Shown: positions 1-8,932, numbered from the stretch's first letter. The stretch: 64,000 bases of DNA from Bradyrhizobium sp. JYMT SZCCT0428 (GCF_018131075.1 NZ_JAFCLS010000017.1:1-64000), one strand, 5' to 3'. Notes: generated from the letters alone by a model not told the origin. Numbers and translations are program-made.

Positions 1-386
1 TCCATGCCGAGGATCCGGATCGCCTCGAGCAGGCGCAGCACGCCGATGCCGTCGGCATTGGCGGTATATTCCGGGCTGTCGAAGCTGACGGCGACGTGAC
101 TTTGCGCGGCGAGGTTATAGATCTCGGTCGGCCTGATCTGCTGCATCAACCGGATCAAATTGGTGGAGTCGGTCATGTCCCCATAATGCATCAGGAACGG
201 CACGTTGCCGGCGTGGGGGTCCTGATAGAGATGGTCGACCCGCGCCGTATTGAACGAGGACGAGCGGCGCTTGATGCCATGCACGGTGTAACCGAGACCA
301 AGCAGGTACTCGGCCAGATAGGCACCGTCCTGGCCGGTGACGCCCGTAATCAGCGCAACGCGCTGCTTCGAATCTTGAGCCGACAT
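1..386 (-). CDS. gmd: GDP-mannose 4,6-dehydratase, N-terminal part (runs off the window)
   Basis: The 128 codons present encode the N-terminal Rossmann part of an extended short-chain dehydrogenase. After MSAQDSKQRVALIT comes the nucleotide-binding motif GVTGQDGAYLAE, then IKRRSSSFNT, HYGDMTDSTNL and NLAAQSHVAVSF, all hallmarks of Gmd. The family enzyme converts GDP-D-mannose to GDP-4-keto-6-deoxy-mannose in the cytoplasm, the first step to GDP-fucose, rhamnose or perosamine for surface polysaccharide. The start is the ATG at 384-386 (reverse strand), with a GGAGAG ribosome site just upstream. The C-terminal two thirds, including the YxxxK catalytic pair, lie outside the window. It borders the window's other sugar-nucleotide genes (rmlB, rmlA about 10-15 kb away) but is separated from them by a transport operon. 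Confidence 0.93.
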   Translation of the reverse strand, partial: MSAQDSKQRVALITGVTGQDGAYLAEYLLGLGYTVHGIKRRSSSFNTARVDHLYQDPHAGNVPFLMHYGDMTDSTNLIRLMQQIRPTEIYNLAAQSHVAVSFDSPEYTANADGIGVLRLLEAIRILGM

Positions 387-693
387 ATTCTCTCCAACAC
401 CCCGGCGCCGCCTCAAGGCAGCGCGAACGCCAGTAAGTTCCCCGGCCGCCGGACACACCAACCCTTCCGGGTACGTCCGCGGGGCCGGCAAAGCCCCTCG
501 CAGCCCCATTCGCCCAGCCGAACCGGACGCGCAAGGGGCTTCAACCACGCGGCGCAGGCCATAGCATCCGGCCCCGGCGGAGTCTAATCCTAAAACCGTT
601 TGGAATCAGACCTTTAGGCGCCCAGTGCGGGCTAGCCCACTGGTAAACCTATTCCAGTTAAAAACACGCGCCGCGGTGAACGGATTTGCGGCG
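387..693. other. Intergenic region between gmd and a Crp-type regulator
   Basis: No convincing gene. Reading frames here are extensions of antisense frames from gmd and are arginine/proline-rich. The stretch must hold the gmd promoter (reading leftward). From about 595 to 670 the base composition becomes more AT-rich than the surroundings. No terminator with a U-run was recognised downstream of the regulator gene. Confidence 0.5.
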
Positions 694-1368
694 TCACTCG
701 CCATAGCGGCGTAACCGATCGAGGTCGATGATGGTCACCCCGCCATATTCGAGCCGGAGCAGGCCCTCCTTCTCCAGCCGCTTCAGGCACTGGTTGGCAT
801 TTTGCCGGGATATGCCCGACAGCGCCACGATTTCCTCCTGCGTGATCTCCAGATGCGGTGTGAGGTCGGGATACAGGATGGGATTGAACAAGGAGGCGAT
901 CGAACGTGCCAGGCGCGCGGTCGCGTCCAGCGTGCGGCCGTATTCGAGCAGCCCGATGAACTGGCCCAAACGCTCATTAAGTTGCCGGACCAGGAAACGA
1001 TTGAACCCGACGCTGTTCTCGAACAGCCAGATGAAGGTCGTGCGGTTCATCATCGCCAGGCGGGTGTCGCGCAACGCCACCACGTCGTAGCGCCGCGGCT
1101 CATTCTTGAGCACGGAGCCTTCGCCAAACCAGGCGCCTGCCGTCAGGCCGGCGAAGCTGGCGGCCTTGCCACCGCGGGATACGATCCCCATCCGGGCGAG
1201 ACCCGTGACAACGCCGGTCCAGTATTCGAAGGGGTCGCCGCGCATAAAGATGAATTCATTGGCGCGGTAGGATTTTTCGACGATGCCGGCGCGCGCGATC
1301 TCGATCTCGCGTTCGTTCAGCTCGCGTGACCAGGACGCGATGCGTTTCAGGGAATCCGGGGCAATCAT
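694..1368 (-). CDS. Crp/Fnr family transcriptional regulator with atypical effector pocket
   Basis: A 224-residue protein with an N-terminal cyclic-nucleotide-binding-like beta-barrel (about 20-130), a dimerisation helix (about 125-150) and a C-terminal winged helix (about 175-215; recognition region SGISRQNANQCLKRL). The phosphate-binding cassette reads WFGEGSVLKNEPRRYDVVA (80-98). The RSA/RTA triad that contacts cAMP in true Crp is RRY here, so cAMP binding is doubtful. There is no N-terminal cysteine cluster, so it is not an oxygen-sensing Fnr. Start ATG at 1366-1368. It is divergent from the livG operon across a 416-bp gap that contains a perfect palindrome, so it is a candidate regulator of that operon and of itself. 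The effector is unknown. Confidence 0.85.
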   Translation of the reverse strand: MIAPDSLKRIASWSRELNEREIEIARAGIVEKSYRANEFIFMRGDPFEYWTGVVTGLARMGIVSRGGKAASFAGLTAGAWFGEGSVLKNEPRRYDVVALRDTRLAMMNRTTFIWLFENSVGFNRFLVRQLNERLGQFIGLLEYGRTLDATARLARSIASLFNPILYPDLTPHLEITQEEIVALSGISRQNANQCLKRLEKEGLLRLEYGGVTIIDLDRLRRYGE

Positions 1369-1784
1369 GATCTCATCGACTCATCGCCTGCGACCTTTGC
1401 CTTCATCATATTGCGCCGCAACAACGACCCCAAGTCCTTACCAGGCTCCATGGGAGCGGAAACCTGCCGCATGACGACACGATCGAAAATTGCTGACCAA
1501 TTGTCAGGCACATGACATTTCAACGCAACGCTTTCCACTATTGAGGACCACCTCGCATCAGCCGGCTGATGCCCCAACCGGGCGATCGGACAATGCGCGG
1601 GAGCGGTCGGGAATTGCGGGTGCGGCGTTACCGCGCATGTATTCCTGCCAACCGGCAGGTCGAACGCCTCGCGGCGCTCGGCATTAGTCGGATGGTCTCG
1701 CAATAGCCGCCGATGTAGGATCGCGAGAGCGATTGAGCGAAGAGATAAAGAGCGCTGCCTAAGCGCCGTATCTGGAGGGAATGA
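1369..1784. other. Divergent control region between crp-type regulator and livG operon
   Basis: 416 bp without a convincing gene. A 112-codon reverse frame (1365-1703) overlaps the regulator start and has no ribosome site or recognisable domain. Visible elements are the 18-bp perfect palindrome at 1555-1572 and a short inverted repeat cctgcc-aacc-ggcagg at 1644-1659. The livG ribosome site tggaggga lies at 1772-1779. Promoters for both flanking genes should be here; no canonical -35/-10 pair is obvious. Confidence 0.5.
1555..1572. promoter_or_regulatory. 18-bp perfect palindrome, candidate operator
   Basis: gcatcagccggctgatgc is its own reverse complement over all 18 bases. It lies about 185 bp upstream of the Crp-type regulator start and 213 bp upstream of livG. 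Crp-family dimers bind two-fold symmetric sites, but this one does not match TGTGA-N6-TCACA or TTGAT-N4-ATCAA, so assignment to the neighbouring regulator is inference. Confidence 0.35.
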
Positions 1785-2600
1785 GTGGCTTACACGTTGG
1801 AAGTGCGCGGGGTATCACTGCGCTTTGGTGGCGTCCGCGCGCTGACCGAGGTCAGTTTCGGCGTCAACGATGGCGAATTGTTTTCGATCATCGGCCCGAA
1901 TGGCGCCGGCAAGACCTCCATCGTCAATTGCATTTCGGGCCGCTACAAGCCGACCGAAGGCCAGTTGTTCTATCGCGGCAAGGACATCACCGGCCTCAAT
2001 CCCAATGCGCGGCCCTCGCTCGGCATCGGCCGTACCTTCCAGAATCTGGCGCTGTTCCACCATATGAGCGTGCTCGACAACATCATGGTCGGTCGGCACC
2101 ATTTGCTGACGAATAATTTCATCACGGGATCGCTGTACTGGCTGACCGGCGCGCGTCGCGAGGAACTCGAGCACCGCCGCAAGGTCGAGGAGATCATCGA
2201 CTTCCTTGATCTGCAGTTGGTGCGCAAGGCGACCGCCGGCACCCTGCCCTACGGTTTGCGCAAGCGCGTCGAACTGGCGCGCGCCATGGCGCTTGAGCCG
2301 CAACTGATCCTGCTCGACGAGCCGATGGCCGGCATGAACTTCGAAGAGAAGGAAGACATGGCGCGCTACATCGTCGATCTCAACGAAGAGTTCGGCATGA
2401 CCGTGATGATGATCGAACATGACATGGGCGTGGTGATGGATATCTCCCATCGCGTCATGGTGCTGGATTTCGGCCGCAAGATCGCCGAAGGCGACCCGGC
2501 CGCGGTGCTGGCCGACCCCCATGTCAAACGCGCTTATCTCGGCGAAGAGGACGAAGCCCTGGTCGATCCGGATGACGCTCCGGCGGAGAGCGCGGCATGA
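1785..2600 (+). CDS. livG: Branched-chain-amino-acid-type ABC transporter, ATP-binding protein (LivG-like)
   Basis: A 271-residue ATPase. Walker A is GPNGAGKTS (37-45) and Walker B is LILLDEPMAGM. The signature region reads LPYGLRKRVELARAMA, the LivG-type variant of LSGGQ. An EH switch follows (MMIEHDMGVV). The HAAT family imports branched-chain amino acids but also amides, urea and aromatic acids. Start is GTG at 1785 with tggaggga 5 nt upstream; an ATG at 1781 is out of frame. Its stop overlaps the start of the next gene (ATGA), and it heads a seven-gene set that also encodes two acid-CoA ligases, which points to import of a carboxylic acid rather than an amino acid. Confidence 0.92.
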   Translation: MAYTLEVRGVSLRFGGVRALTEVSFGVNDGELFSIIGPNGAGKTSIVNCISGRYKPTEGQLFYRGKDITGLNPNARPSLGIGRTFQNLALFHHMSVLDNIMVGRHHLLTNNFITGSLYWLTGARREELEHRRKVEEIIDFLDLQLVRKATAGTLPYGLRKRVELARAMALEPQLILLDEPMAGMNFEEKEDMARYIVDLNEEFGMTVMMIEHDMGVVMDISHRVMVLDFGRKIAEGDPAAVLADPHVKRAYLGEEDEALVDPDDAPAESAA

Positions 2601-4528
2601 TGGATTACGCCGGACGCGCCGCAAAGGCCGACACCTATCCGAAGCTGCTGCGCCTCAACGCGAAGGAGCACGGGGGCGAGATCGCGCTACGCGAAAAGGA
2701 TCACGGGCTGTGGCGCGTCTTCACCTGGAACGACTACCAGACCCGGGTGCACGACTTCGCGCTGGGCATGACGGAACTCGGGCTCGGACGCGGCGACGTT
2801 ATCGGCATCATCGGCGACAACCGGCCGGACTGGATGGCGGCCGAGATCGCCACGCACGCCATCGGCGGCATGAGCCTTGGCCTCTATCGCGACGTGCTGG
2901 ATGAGGAAGCCGCCTATTTGTTGAGCTATGGCGAAGCCAAACTGGTGTTCGCCGAGGACGAAGAACAGGTCGACAAGCTGCTCGCACTAGCTGAGCGCGT
3001 GCCCAACCTCAAGCACATCATTTACTCCGACCCGCGCGGCATGCGGAAATACGACGACCCGCGCCTGATGGAAGCCGACAAATTAGTGGCGATGGGGCGC
3101 GACCGCGCCGCGCGCGAAAACGGCCTCTATGACCGCCTGGTCGACGCAACAAAGGGCGAGGATGTCGCCATCCTCTGCACCACGTCGGGCACCACGGCCA
3201 ATCCCAAGCTCGCGATGCTGGCCGCCGGGCGGGTGCTCCGGCATTGCGCGACGTATCTCACCTTCGATCCGAAGGGACCGGACGACGAATACGTCTCGGT
3301 GCTGCCGCTGCCCTGGATCATGGAACAGGTCTACGCCCTCGGCAAAGGACTGCTCTGCCGGATGAAGGTCAACTTCGTCGAAGAGCCTGAGACCATGATG
3401 CACGATTTCCGCGAGATTGCGCCGACCTTCGTGCTGTTCGCGCCGCGGGTCTGGGAATCGATTGCGGCCGATGTGCGTGCCGGCGTGATGGACTCCTCGC
3501 CGCTCAAGCAAAAGCTCTATGACCTCGGCATGAAGGCGGGCCTGGCGGCGCTTGCCGAAGGCAAGCAATCCCTGCTCGCCGACCAGCTGCTGTTCCGCGC
3601 CTTGCGCGACCGCCTCGGTTTCACGCGGCTGCGCTCGGCCGCCACCGGCGGCGCGGCGCTCGGGCCGGATACGTTCAAATTCTTCCAGGCCATGGGCGTG
3701 CCGCTGCGCACGCTCTACGGCCAGACCGAACTGCTCGGGGCCTACACGCTGCATCCGGCCGGCAAGGTCGATCCGGATACCACGGGCGTGCCGATGGCAT
3801 CCGACATCGAGATTCGCGTCGACAACCCCGACGTCAACGGCGTCGGCGAAATCGTGGTGCGTCACCCCAACATGTATCTCGGCTATTACAAAAATCCGGA
3901 AGCCTCCGCCGCCGACATGAAGGATGGCTGGATGCATTCCGGCGATGCCGGCTATTTCGACGACAATACGCAGCTCGTGGTCATCGACCGCATCAAGGAT
4001 CTCGCCGAGACCTCCCGCGGCGAACGCTTCTCGCCGCAATATCTGGAGAACAAGCTGAAGTTCTCGCCCTACATCGCCGAGACCGTCGTGCTCGGCGCCG
4101 GCCGCGACGCGCTGGCCGCGATGATCTGCATCCGCTACTCGATCATCTCGAAATGGGCGGAGAAGAACCGCATCTCGTTCACGACCTACACCGATCTCTC
4201 CTCGCGCCCCGAAGTCTATGAACTGGTGCGCAAGGAGGTCGAATCCGTCAACGCCACGCTGCCGCCGGCGCAGCGCATCTCGCGCTTCCTGCTGCTCTAC
4301 AAGGAACTCGACGCCGACGATGGCGAGCTTACCCGCACCCGAAAAGTTCGCCGCAGCGTCATCAACGAGAAGTATGCCGGGATCATCGACGCGATCTATG
4401 GCGGCAAGCGCGACATTCCGGTCGACACCGTGATCCGCTTCCAGGACGGCACCACCCAGCGCATCCGCACCACGCTGCGGGTCGTCGATCTCGGAAACAA
4501 CGCACCGCTCGCAGAGGCCGCGGAATGA
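2597..4528 (+). CDS. AMP-dependent acyl-CoA synthetase (long-chain/FadD15-like)
   Basis: A 643-residue ANL-superfamily ligase that forms acyl-AMP and then acyl-CoA in the cytoplasm. The ATP-binding P-loop is TSGTTANPK (196-204), the A5 motif LYGQTELLG lies near residue 373, and the hinge region has WMHSGDAGYFDDN followed by VIDRIKDLAE. Length and the C-terminal lid (RTRKVRRSVINEKY) fit the long-chain/FAA1-like subgroup. Its start overlaps the livG stop by 4 bp and its stop overlaps livH, so it is translationally coupled inside an ABC transporter operon. The likely job is to trap the imported acid as a CoA thioester. Chain-length or aromatic preference cannot be read from the sequence. Confidence 0.9.
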   Translation: MMDYAGRAAKADTYPKLLRLNAKEHGGEIALREKDHGLWRVFTWNDYQTRVHDFALGMTELGLGRGDVIGIIGDNRPDWMAAEIATHAIGGMSLGLYRDVLDEEAAYLLSYGEAKLVFAEDEEQVDKLLALAERVPNLKHIIYSDPRGMRKYDDPRLMEADKLVAMGRDRAARENGLYDRLVDATKGEDVAILCTTSGTTANPKLAMLAAGRVLRHCATYLTFDPKGPDDEYVSVLPLPWIMEQVYALGKGLLCRMKVNFVEEPETMMHDFREIAPTFVLFAPRVWESIAADVRAGVMDSSPLKQKLYDLGMKAGLAALAEGKQSLLADQLLFRALRDRLGFTRLRSAATGGAALGPDTFKFFQAMGVPLRTLYGQTELLGAYTLHPAGKVDPDTTGVPMASDIEIRVDNPDVNGVGEIVVRHPNMYLGYYKNPEASAADMKDGWMHSGDAGYFDDNTQLVVIDRIKDLAETSRGERFSPQYLENKLKFSPYIAETVVLGAGRDALAAMICIRYSIISKWAEKNRISFTTYTDLSSRPEVYELVRKEVESVNATLPPAQRISRFLLLYKELDADDGELTRTRKVRRSVINEKYAGIIDAIYGGKRDIPVDTVIRFQDGTTQRIRTTLRVVDLGNNAPLAEAAE

Positions 4529-5418
4529 ACACCCAGCTACTGATCCAGCTCCTGGTCAACGGCCTCGTGGTCGGCACGCTTTATGGCGTGGTCGCGATGT
4601 CGTTCGTGCTGATCTACAAGGCCACCCAGGTGGTGAATTTCGCGCAAGGCGAATTGCTGCTGATCGGCGCCTGGGTGTGCTGGTGGCTGCTGACGAAATA
4701 CCAGGTACCGTTCTATCTGGGCATGCCGATCACGCTGGTGTTCATGTTCCTGTTCGGCATCGCCATCCAGGTGGTGATCCTGCGCCCGATGGTCGGCGAA
4801 CCCATCATCTCGGTGATCATGGTGACGATTGCGCTCTCCACCGTGTTCTCCGCGCTGATGAAATGGATGTTCGGCGTCAATCTGCAGCCGTTTCCGCGCG
4901 TCTTCACGACCCAGAATGTCAACATCCTTGGACTGCAGGTTCAGACCGTCTATTTGATGAGCCTTGCGGTTTCGCTGGCGATGATGGTGGGTATGGCGTG
5001 GTTCTTCCGCCTGTCCAAGTACGGCCTCGCGATGCGCGCCACTGCGTTCAACCAGCAGGTGGCGCAATCGCTCGGCATCTCGGTCAAGAGCGTCTTCGCG
5101 ATGGCCTGGGCGATCTCGGCGACGGTTTCGGCGGTGGCCGGCGTCGTGGTGGCGGTCGTCAACGGCGTCTCGGCAGGACTTTCGGCCTATGGCGTCAAGG
5201 TGTTTCCGGCCGCGATCCTCGGCGGCCTCGACAGCGTCGGCGGCGCCGTGCTCGGCGGCATCATCATCGGCCTATTGGAAAACTTCGCGCATTTCCTCGA
5301 CAGCGAGTATCTGCACTGGGGCAATCTGTACGAAATCGCGCCGTTCTATGCGCTGATCATCATCCTGATGATCAAGCCCTATGGCCTGTTCGGCACCAAA
5401 GACATCGAGCGGGTGTAA
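4525..5418 (+). CDS. livH: HAAT-family ABC transporter permease (LivH-like)
   Basis: A 297-residue hydrophobic protein with about eight membrane segments, starting MNTQLLIQLLVNGLVVGTLYGVVAMSF without the first M-loop insertions seen in LivM. The cytoplasmic coupling-loop region is LSKYGLAMRATAFNQQVAQSLGI, the EAA-like loop of LivH, and the C-terminus has FPAAILGGLDSVGGAVLGG, a conserved LivH block. It forms the inner-membrane channel with LivM. It overlaps the ligase stop by 4 bp and ends 6 bp before livM. Confidence 0.93.
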   Translation: MNTQLLIQLLVNGLVVGTLYGVVAMSFVLIYKATQVVNFAQGELLLIGAWVCWWLLTKYQVPFYLGMPITLVFMFLFGIAIQVVILRPMVGEPIISVIMVTIALSTVFSALMKWMFGVNLQPFPRVFTTQNVNILGLQVQTVYLMSLAVSLAMMVGMAWFFRLSKYGLAMRATAFNQQVAQSLGISVKSVFAMAWAISATVSAVAGVVVAVVNGVSAGLSAYGVKVFPAAILGGLDSVGGAVLGGIIIGLLENFAHFLDSEYLHWGNLYEIAPFYALIIILMIKPYGLFGTKDIERV

Positions 5419-5424
5419 TCCATC

Positions 5425-6498
5425 ATGGCAACCCAGACCCTGATCCCCGCCGGCGATTTCCGCACCACCTATGCGGCGGATACCACCGTGTTTCCGACCC
5501 GGACCAGCCGCAACGCGATGATCGTCGGCATCGTCCTGATCTGCTTTGCGCCGCATGTTCTCAATGAATACACCCTCAGCCTGCTGATCCAGATCGGCAT
5601 CTTCGGCATCGCAGCCCTCGGCCTCAACATCGTGGTCGGCTTCACCGGCCAGATCTCGATCGGCCACGCCGCCTTCTTCGGGTTCGGCGCTTTCACGTCA
5701 GCCTATCTGTCGAACCGGTTCGGCATCCCCGTGTTCTTCTGTATTCCGCTCGCGGGCGTGGTTACGGCAGCGGTCGGCCTGATCTTCGGGCTGCCCGCGG
5801 CGCGCCTGAAGGGACTCTATCTCGCGATCGCAACGCTGGCCGCGCAATATATCCTGCTGGATTTCTTCGCACGCGCTGAATGGTTCACCGGCGGCAGCGT
5901 GCCTGCGAGCGCGGAGCCATTCTCGATCTTCGGCTACTCGCTGCGCGGCGATAAGAAATACTTCTACGTCGTGCTCGCTTACGTCGTCGTCTGCTATCTG
6001 CTGGTGACCAATTTGATCCGTTCGCGCGACGGCCGCGCGCTGGTCGCGGTGCGCGACCACTATCTGTCCGCCGAGATCATGGGCATCAATCTCACCAAAT
6101 ATCGCACCTTGTCGTTCGGCCTCGCCGCCTTCTTTGCGGGCGTCGGCGGAGCGCTCTATGCGCATTACAACCAGGTGGTCTCCAATGAAGGTTTCGGCAT
6201 CGACCGCTCGATCATTTTTCTTGCAATGATCATTATCGGCGGCATCGGCTCGGTCATGGGCACGCTGATGGGCACGGCCTTCATGGTACTGCTGCCGGAA
6301 TCGATGGAATGGCTCAGCGTCGCGCTGCGCGACAGCCCGATTGATCAGTTCCTGGGACTGAAGAACAACATCGCTTTCCTGCGCGAGATGGCCATCGGCA
6401 TCATCATCATCGTCTTTCTGGTCTTTGAACCGGACGGACTCGCGCACCGCTGGCGACGCATCAAGGCTTACTGGAAACTCTACCCGTTCTCACATTGA
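5425..6498 (+). CDS. livM: HAAT-family ABC transporter permease (LivM-like)
   Basis: A 357-residue membrane protein. Conserved LivM blocks are GLNIVVGFTGQISIGHAAFF (about residues 73-92), the coupling loop SRDGRALVAVRDHYLSAEIMGIN and FLAMIIIGGIGSVMGTLMG near the C-terminus. A roughly 30-residue hydrophilic N-terminal lead precedes the first membrane span. It pairs with the upstream LivH. Ribosome site is weak and the gene follows livH after 6 bp, consistent with coupling. Downstream is the binding-protein gene after 53 bp. Confidence 0.93.
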   Translation: MATQTLIPAGDFRTTYAADTTVFPTRTSRNAMIVGIVLICFAPHVLNEYTLSLLIQIGIFGIAALGLNIVVGFTGQISIGHAAFFGFGAFTSAYLSNRFGIPVFFCIPLAGVVTAAVGLIFGLPAARLKGLYLAIATLAAQYILLDFFARAEWFTGGSVPASAEPFSIFGYSLRGDKKYFYVVLAYVVVCYLLVTNLIRSRDGRALVAVRDHYLSAEIMGINLTKYRTLSFGLAAFFAGVGGALYAHYNQVVSNEGFGIDRSIIFLAMIIIGGIGSVMGTLMGTAFMVLLPESMEWLSVALRDSPIDQFLGLKNNIAFLREMAIGIIIIVFLVFEPDGLAHRWRRIKAYWKLYPFSH

Positions 6499-6551
6499 GG
6501 AAGGAACGGGACCGACGACAAAGACCTCAACAAAAGACCGGAGGAAATATA

Positions 6552-7832
6552 ATGACGATGAAGATTTTATTGGGCACTGCCTCGCTTGCGCTCCTGCTCG
6601 GCGCGACTTCAGCCAGCGCGCAAGCCCCGATCTCGCTGGGTCATCTTGCCGATTATTCGGGCGCCACGTCCGACGTTGGAACGCCGTTCGGACAGGGCGT
6701 CGCCGACACCTATGCCTGGATCAACAAGAACGGCGGCATCAACGGCACCCAGGTCAAGGTCGATACCGTCGACTACGGCTATCAGGTGCCGCGCGCGATC
6801 GCCCAGTACAAGAAATGGTCGGGCGCCGACAAGGTTGCGGCCATTCTCGGATGGGGCACCGCCGACACCGAAGCCCTCACCGGCTTCCTGGCCGAAGACA
6901 AGATCCCCGACATCTCGGCGTCCTACGCCGCAGCCCTTTCGGACCCGACCGGTGCCGGCGGCAAGGCCAAGCCCGCACCCTACAATTTCTTCTATGGCCC
7001 GAGCTATTCGGACGCCGTTCGCGGCATGCTGACCTGGGCGGCCGAGGACTGGAAGGCCAAGGGCAAGCCGGGCAAGCCGAAATTCGTCCATATGGGCGCC
7101 AACCACCCGTATCCGAACGCGCCAAAGGCCGCGGGTGAAGCTATCGCGGCCGAACTCGGCTTCGAGCTGCTGCCGCCGATCGTGTTCGCGCTGACGCCGG
7201 GTGACTACAGCGCGCAGTGCCTGACCCTGAAGAGCTCCGGCGCCAACTACGCTTATCTCGGCAACACCGCTGGCTCGAACATCTCGGTCCTGAACGCCTG
7301 CAAGGCTGCCGGCGTCGACGTCCAGTTCCTCGGCAACGTCTGGGGCATGGACGAGAATGCCGCCAAGGCCGCCGGCGCCGCCGCCGACGGCGTGGTGTTT
7401 CCGCTGCGCACCGCCGTGGCCTGGGGCGGCAACGCTCCCGGCATGAAGACCGTGATGGACATCTCCAAGATGTCCGATGCGGGCGGAACCGCCTACCGTC
7501 CGGTCCACTACATCGCCGGCGTCTGCACCGCGCTCTACATGAAGGAAGCCGTCGAATGGGCTGCCAAGAACGGCGGCGCCACCGGCGAGAACGTCAAGAA
7601 GGGCTTCTACCAGAAGAAGGATTGGGTGCCGGCCGGCATGGACGGCGTCTGCAATCCGTCAACCTGGACCGACAAGGACCACCGCGGCACGCTCAAGGTC
7701 GATCTCTACCGGATGAAGGTCGCCGGTGCGACCGATGCGCCGCTGAACGATCTCGTCAAGAACGGCGCGATCAAGCTCGACAAGGTGAAGGTCATCGACC
7801 TGCCGCGCAAGGCCGAATGGCTGGGCTGGTAA
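6552..7832 (+). CDS. livK: Periplasmic ABC-transporter substrate-binding protein (LivK-like)
   Basis: A 426-residue receptor of the type I periplasmic binding fold (Peripla_BP_6). A cleavable signal peptide (MTMKILLGTASLALLLG, cut after ASA near residue 23) precedes mature QAPISLGHLADYSGATSDVG. The start was set at 6552 because ggaggaaa sits at 6540-6547, directly upstream. The open frame extends 19 codons further but would bury the signal peptide. It is longer than the 370-residue LivK norm. Substrate is unknown. Context (two CoA ligases) suggests an aromatic or fatty acid. A palindromic element separates it from livF. Confidence 0.9.
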   Translation: MTMKILLGTASLALLLGATSASAQAPISLGHLADYSGATSDVGTPFGQGVADTYAWINKNGGINGTQVKVDTVDYGYQVPRAIAQYKKWSGADKVAAILGWGTADTEALTGFLAEDKIPDISASYAAALSDPTGAGGKAKPAPYNFFYGPSYSDAVRGMLTWAAEDWKAKGKPGKPKFVHMGANHPYPNAPKAAGEAIAAELGFELLPPIVFALTPGDYSAQCLTLKSSGANYAYLGNTAGSNISVLNACKAAGVDVQFLGNVWGMDENAAKAAGAAADGVVFPLRTAVAWGGNAPGMKTVMDISKMSDAGGTAYRPVHYIAGVCTALYMKEAVEWAAKNGGATGENVKKGFYQKKDWVPAGMDGVCNPSTWTDKDHRGTLKVDLYRMKVAGATDAPLNDLVKNGAIKLDKVKVIDLPRKAEWLGW

Positions 7833-7850
7833 TCCCGTAGGCAACACTCA

Positions 7851-7954
7851 GCTGTCATCCCGGCGAAAGCGGGGGTCCAGTACGCCGCAGCGTCTCGATT
7901 AATCGCAGATGCCTCTGGAATACTGGATCACCCGCTTTCGCGGGTGATGACAGC
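7851..7954. repeat. Palindromic intergenic repeat element between livK and livF
   Basis: A 104-bp imperfect inverted repeat. The left arm (7851-7882) begins gctgtcatcccggcgaaagc and the right arm (7921-7954) ends tttcgcgggtgatgacagc; the arms pair over about 30 bases. Inner ggtccagta/tactggat also pair. I recall elements of this design (CTGTCAT...GGATCC AGTA...ATGACAG) as common between Bradyrhizobium genes. In mRNA it would form a long hairpin between livK and livF and could protect livK transcript or lower livF expression. Confidence 0.8.
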
Positions 7955-7970
7955 GGAAGGTGATCAGGAC

Positions 7971-8804
7971 ATGACTGAAACCGTCGAAACAACGCGCAGC
8001 ATCCCCGCCGCCACCGCGCCGCTGCTCGACGTGCGCAACATCGAGGTGGTGTACGACAACGTCATCCTGGTGCTGCGCGGATTGAGCCTCGAAGTGCCAA
8101 AGGGCGCGATCGTGGCGCTGCTCGGCGCCAATGGCGCCGGCAAATCGACGACGCTCAAAGCGATCTCCGGCCTGCTCAAGACCGAGGACGGCGAGGTCAC
8201 CCGCGGCGAGATCGTGTTCGACGGCGAGCGCATCAACGGCATCGATCCTGACAAGATCGTCCGCCGCGGCATCTTCCAGGTGATGGAGGGCCGCCGCATC
8301 ATTTCAGACATGACGTCGGTGGAAAACCTCAAGCTCGGCGCCTTTACCCGCACCGACAACGAGGTCGGCGCCGACATCGACATGGTCTTTCGTTATTTCC
8401 CGCGCCTCAAGGAGCGCACGGGGCTCGCCGGATACCTCTCCGGCGGCGAACAGCAGATGCTGGCGATCGGCCGCGCGCTGATGGCGCGCCCGAAGATGAT
8501 CCTGATGGACGAGCCCTCGATGGGGCTGTCGCCGCTGCTGGTCAAGGAAGTGTTCGGGATCATCAAGGAGATCAACCGCGACCTCGGCGTCACCATCCTG
8601 CTGGTGGAGCAGAACGCACGGGCGGCGCTCTCGGTCGCGAGCCATGGCTACATCATGGAACAGGGCAAGGTGGTGCTCGACGGCTCCGCCGACGAGTTGC
8701 GCGACAATGAGGATGTGAAGGAGTTTTACCTCGGCGGCGCCGGCGACCAGCGCAAGAGCTTCAAGAACCTGAAGAGCTTCAAGAGACGGAAGCGGTGGCT
8801 GTAA
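7971..8804 (+). CDS. livF: Branched-chain-amino-acid-type ABC transporter, ATP-binding protein (LivF-like)
   Basis: A 277-residue ATPase. Walker A is LLGANGAGKST (51-61), the signature is LSGGEQQMLAIGRALM and Walker B is ILMDEPSMGLSP. An H-loop equivalent appears as LLVEQNARAAL, as usual for LivF. The start was placed at the ATG at 7971 (MTETVETT); the frame extends nine codons upstream, but that part lies inside the palindromic repeat. It forms the ATPase pair with LivG, which is six genes away in the same set. The C-terminus carries a lysine/arginine-rich tail (KSFKRRKRWL), longer than usual. Confidence 0.92.
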   Translation: MTETVETTRSIPAATAPLLDVRNIEVVYDNVILVLRGLSLEVPKGAIVALLGANGAGKSTTLKAISGLLKTEDGEVTRGEIVFDGERINGIDPDKIVRRGIFQVMEGRRIISDMTSVENLKLGAFTRTDNEVGADIDMVFRYFPRLKERTGLAGYLSGGEQQMLAIGRALMARPKMILMDEPSMGLSPLLVKEVFGIIKEINRDLGVTILLVEQNARAALSVASHGYIMEQGKVVLDGSADELRDNEDVKEFYLGGAGDQRKSFKNLKSFKRRKRWL

Positions 8805-8810
8805 CAGCCG

Positions 8811-8914
8811 CCATTCCGGGATGCGCCTCTTGGCGCAGGCCTCGGCTGCGCACTTGCGCATCGGGGAATCCATACTCACGATCGTAGTTATGGATTCCGC
8901 GCGCCTCGGAATGA
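8811..8914. repeat. Palindromic intergenic repeat element between livF and the PaaK-like gene
   Basis: A second palindromic element, of a different class from the one before livF. Outer arms are cattccggg (8812-8820) and cctcggaatg (8904-8913). Inner arms gggaatccata and tatggattcc also pair. Cattccggg...cggaatg elements are, as I recall, abundant between genes in Bradyrhizobium. Here it separates livF from the PaaK-like ligase gene. Confidence 0.7.
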
Positions 8915-8932
8915 CGAAAGAAAGACTGACTC

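Noticed and set aside
1365..1703. A 112-codon reverse frame upstream of the Crp-type regulator.
   Set aside because: No ribosome site and no recognisable domain; it overlaps the regulator start and the control region.
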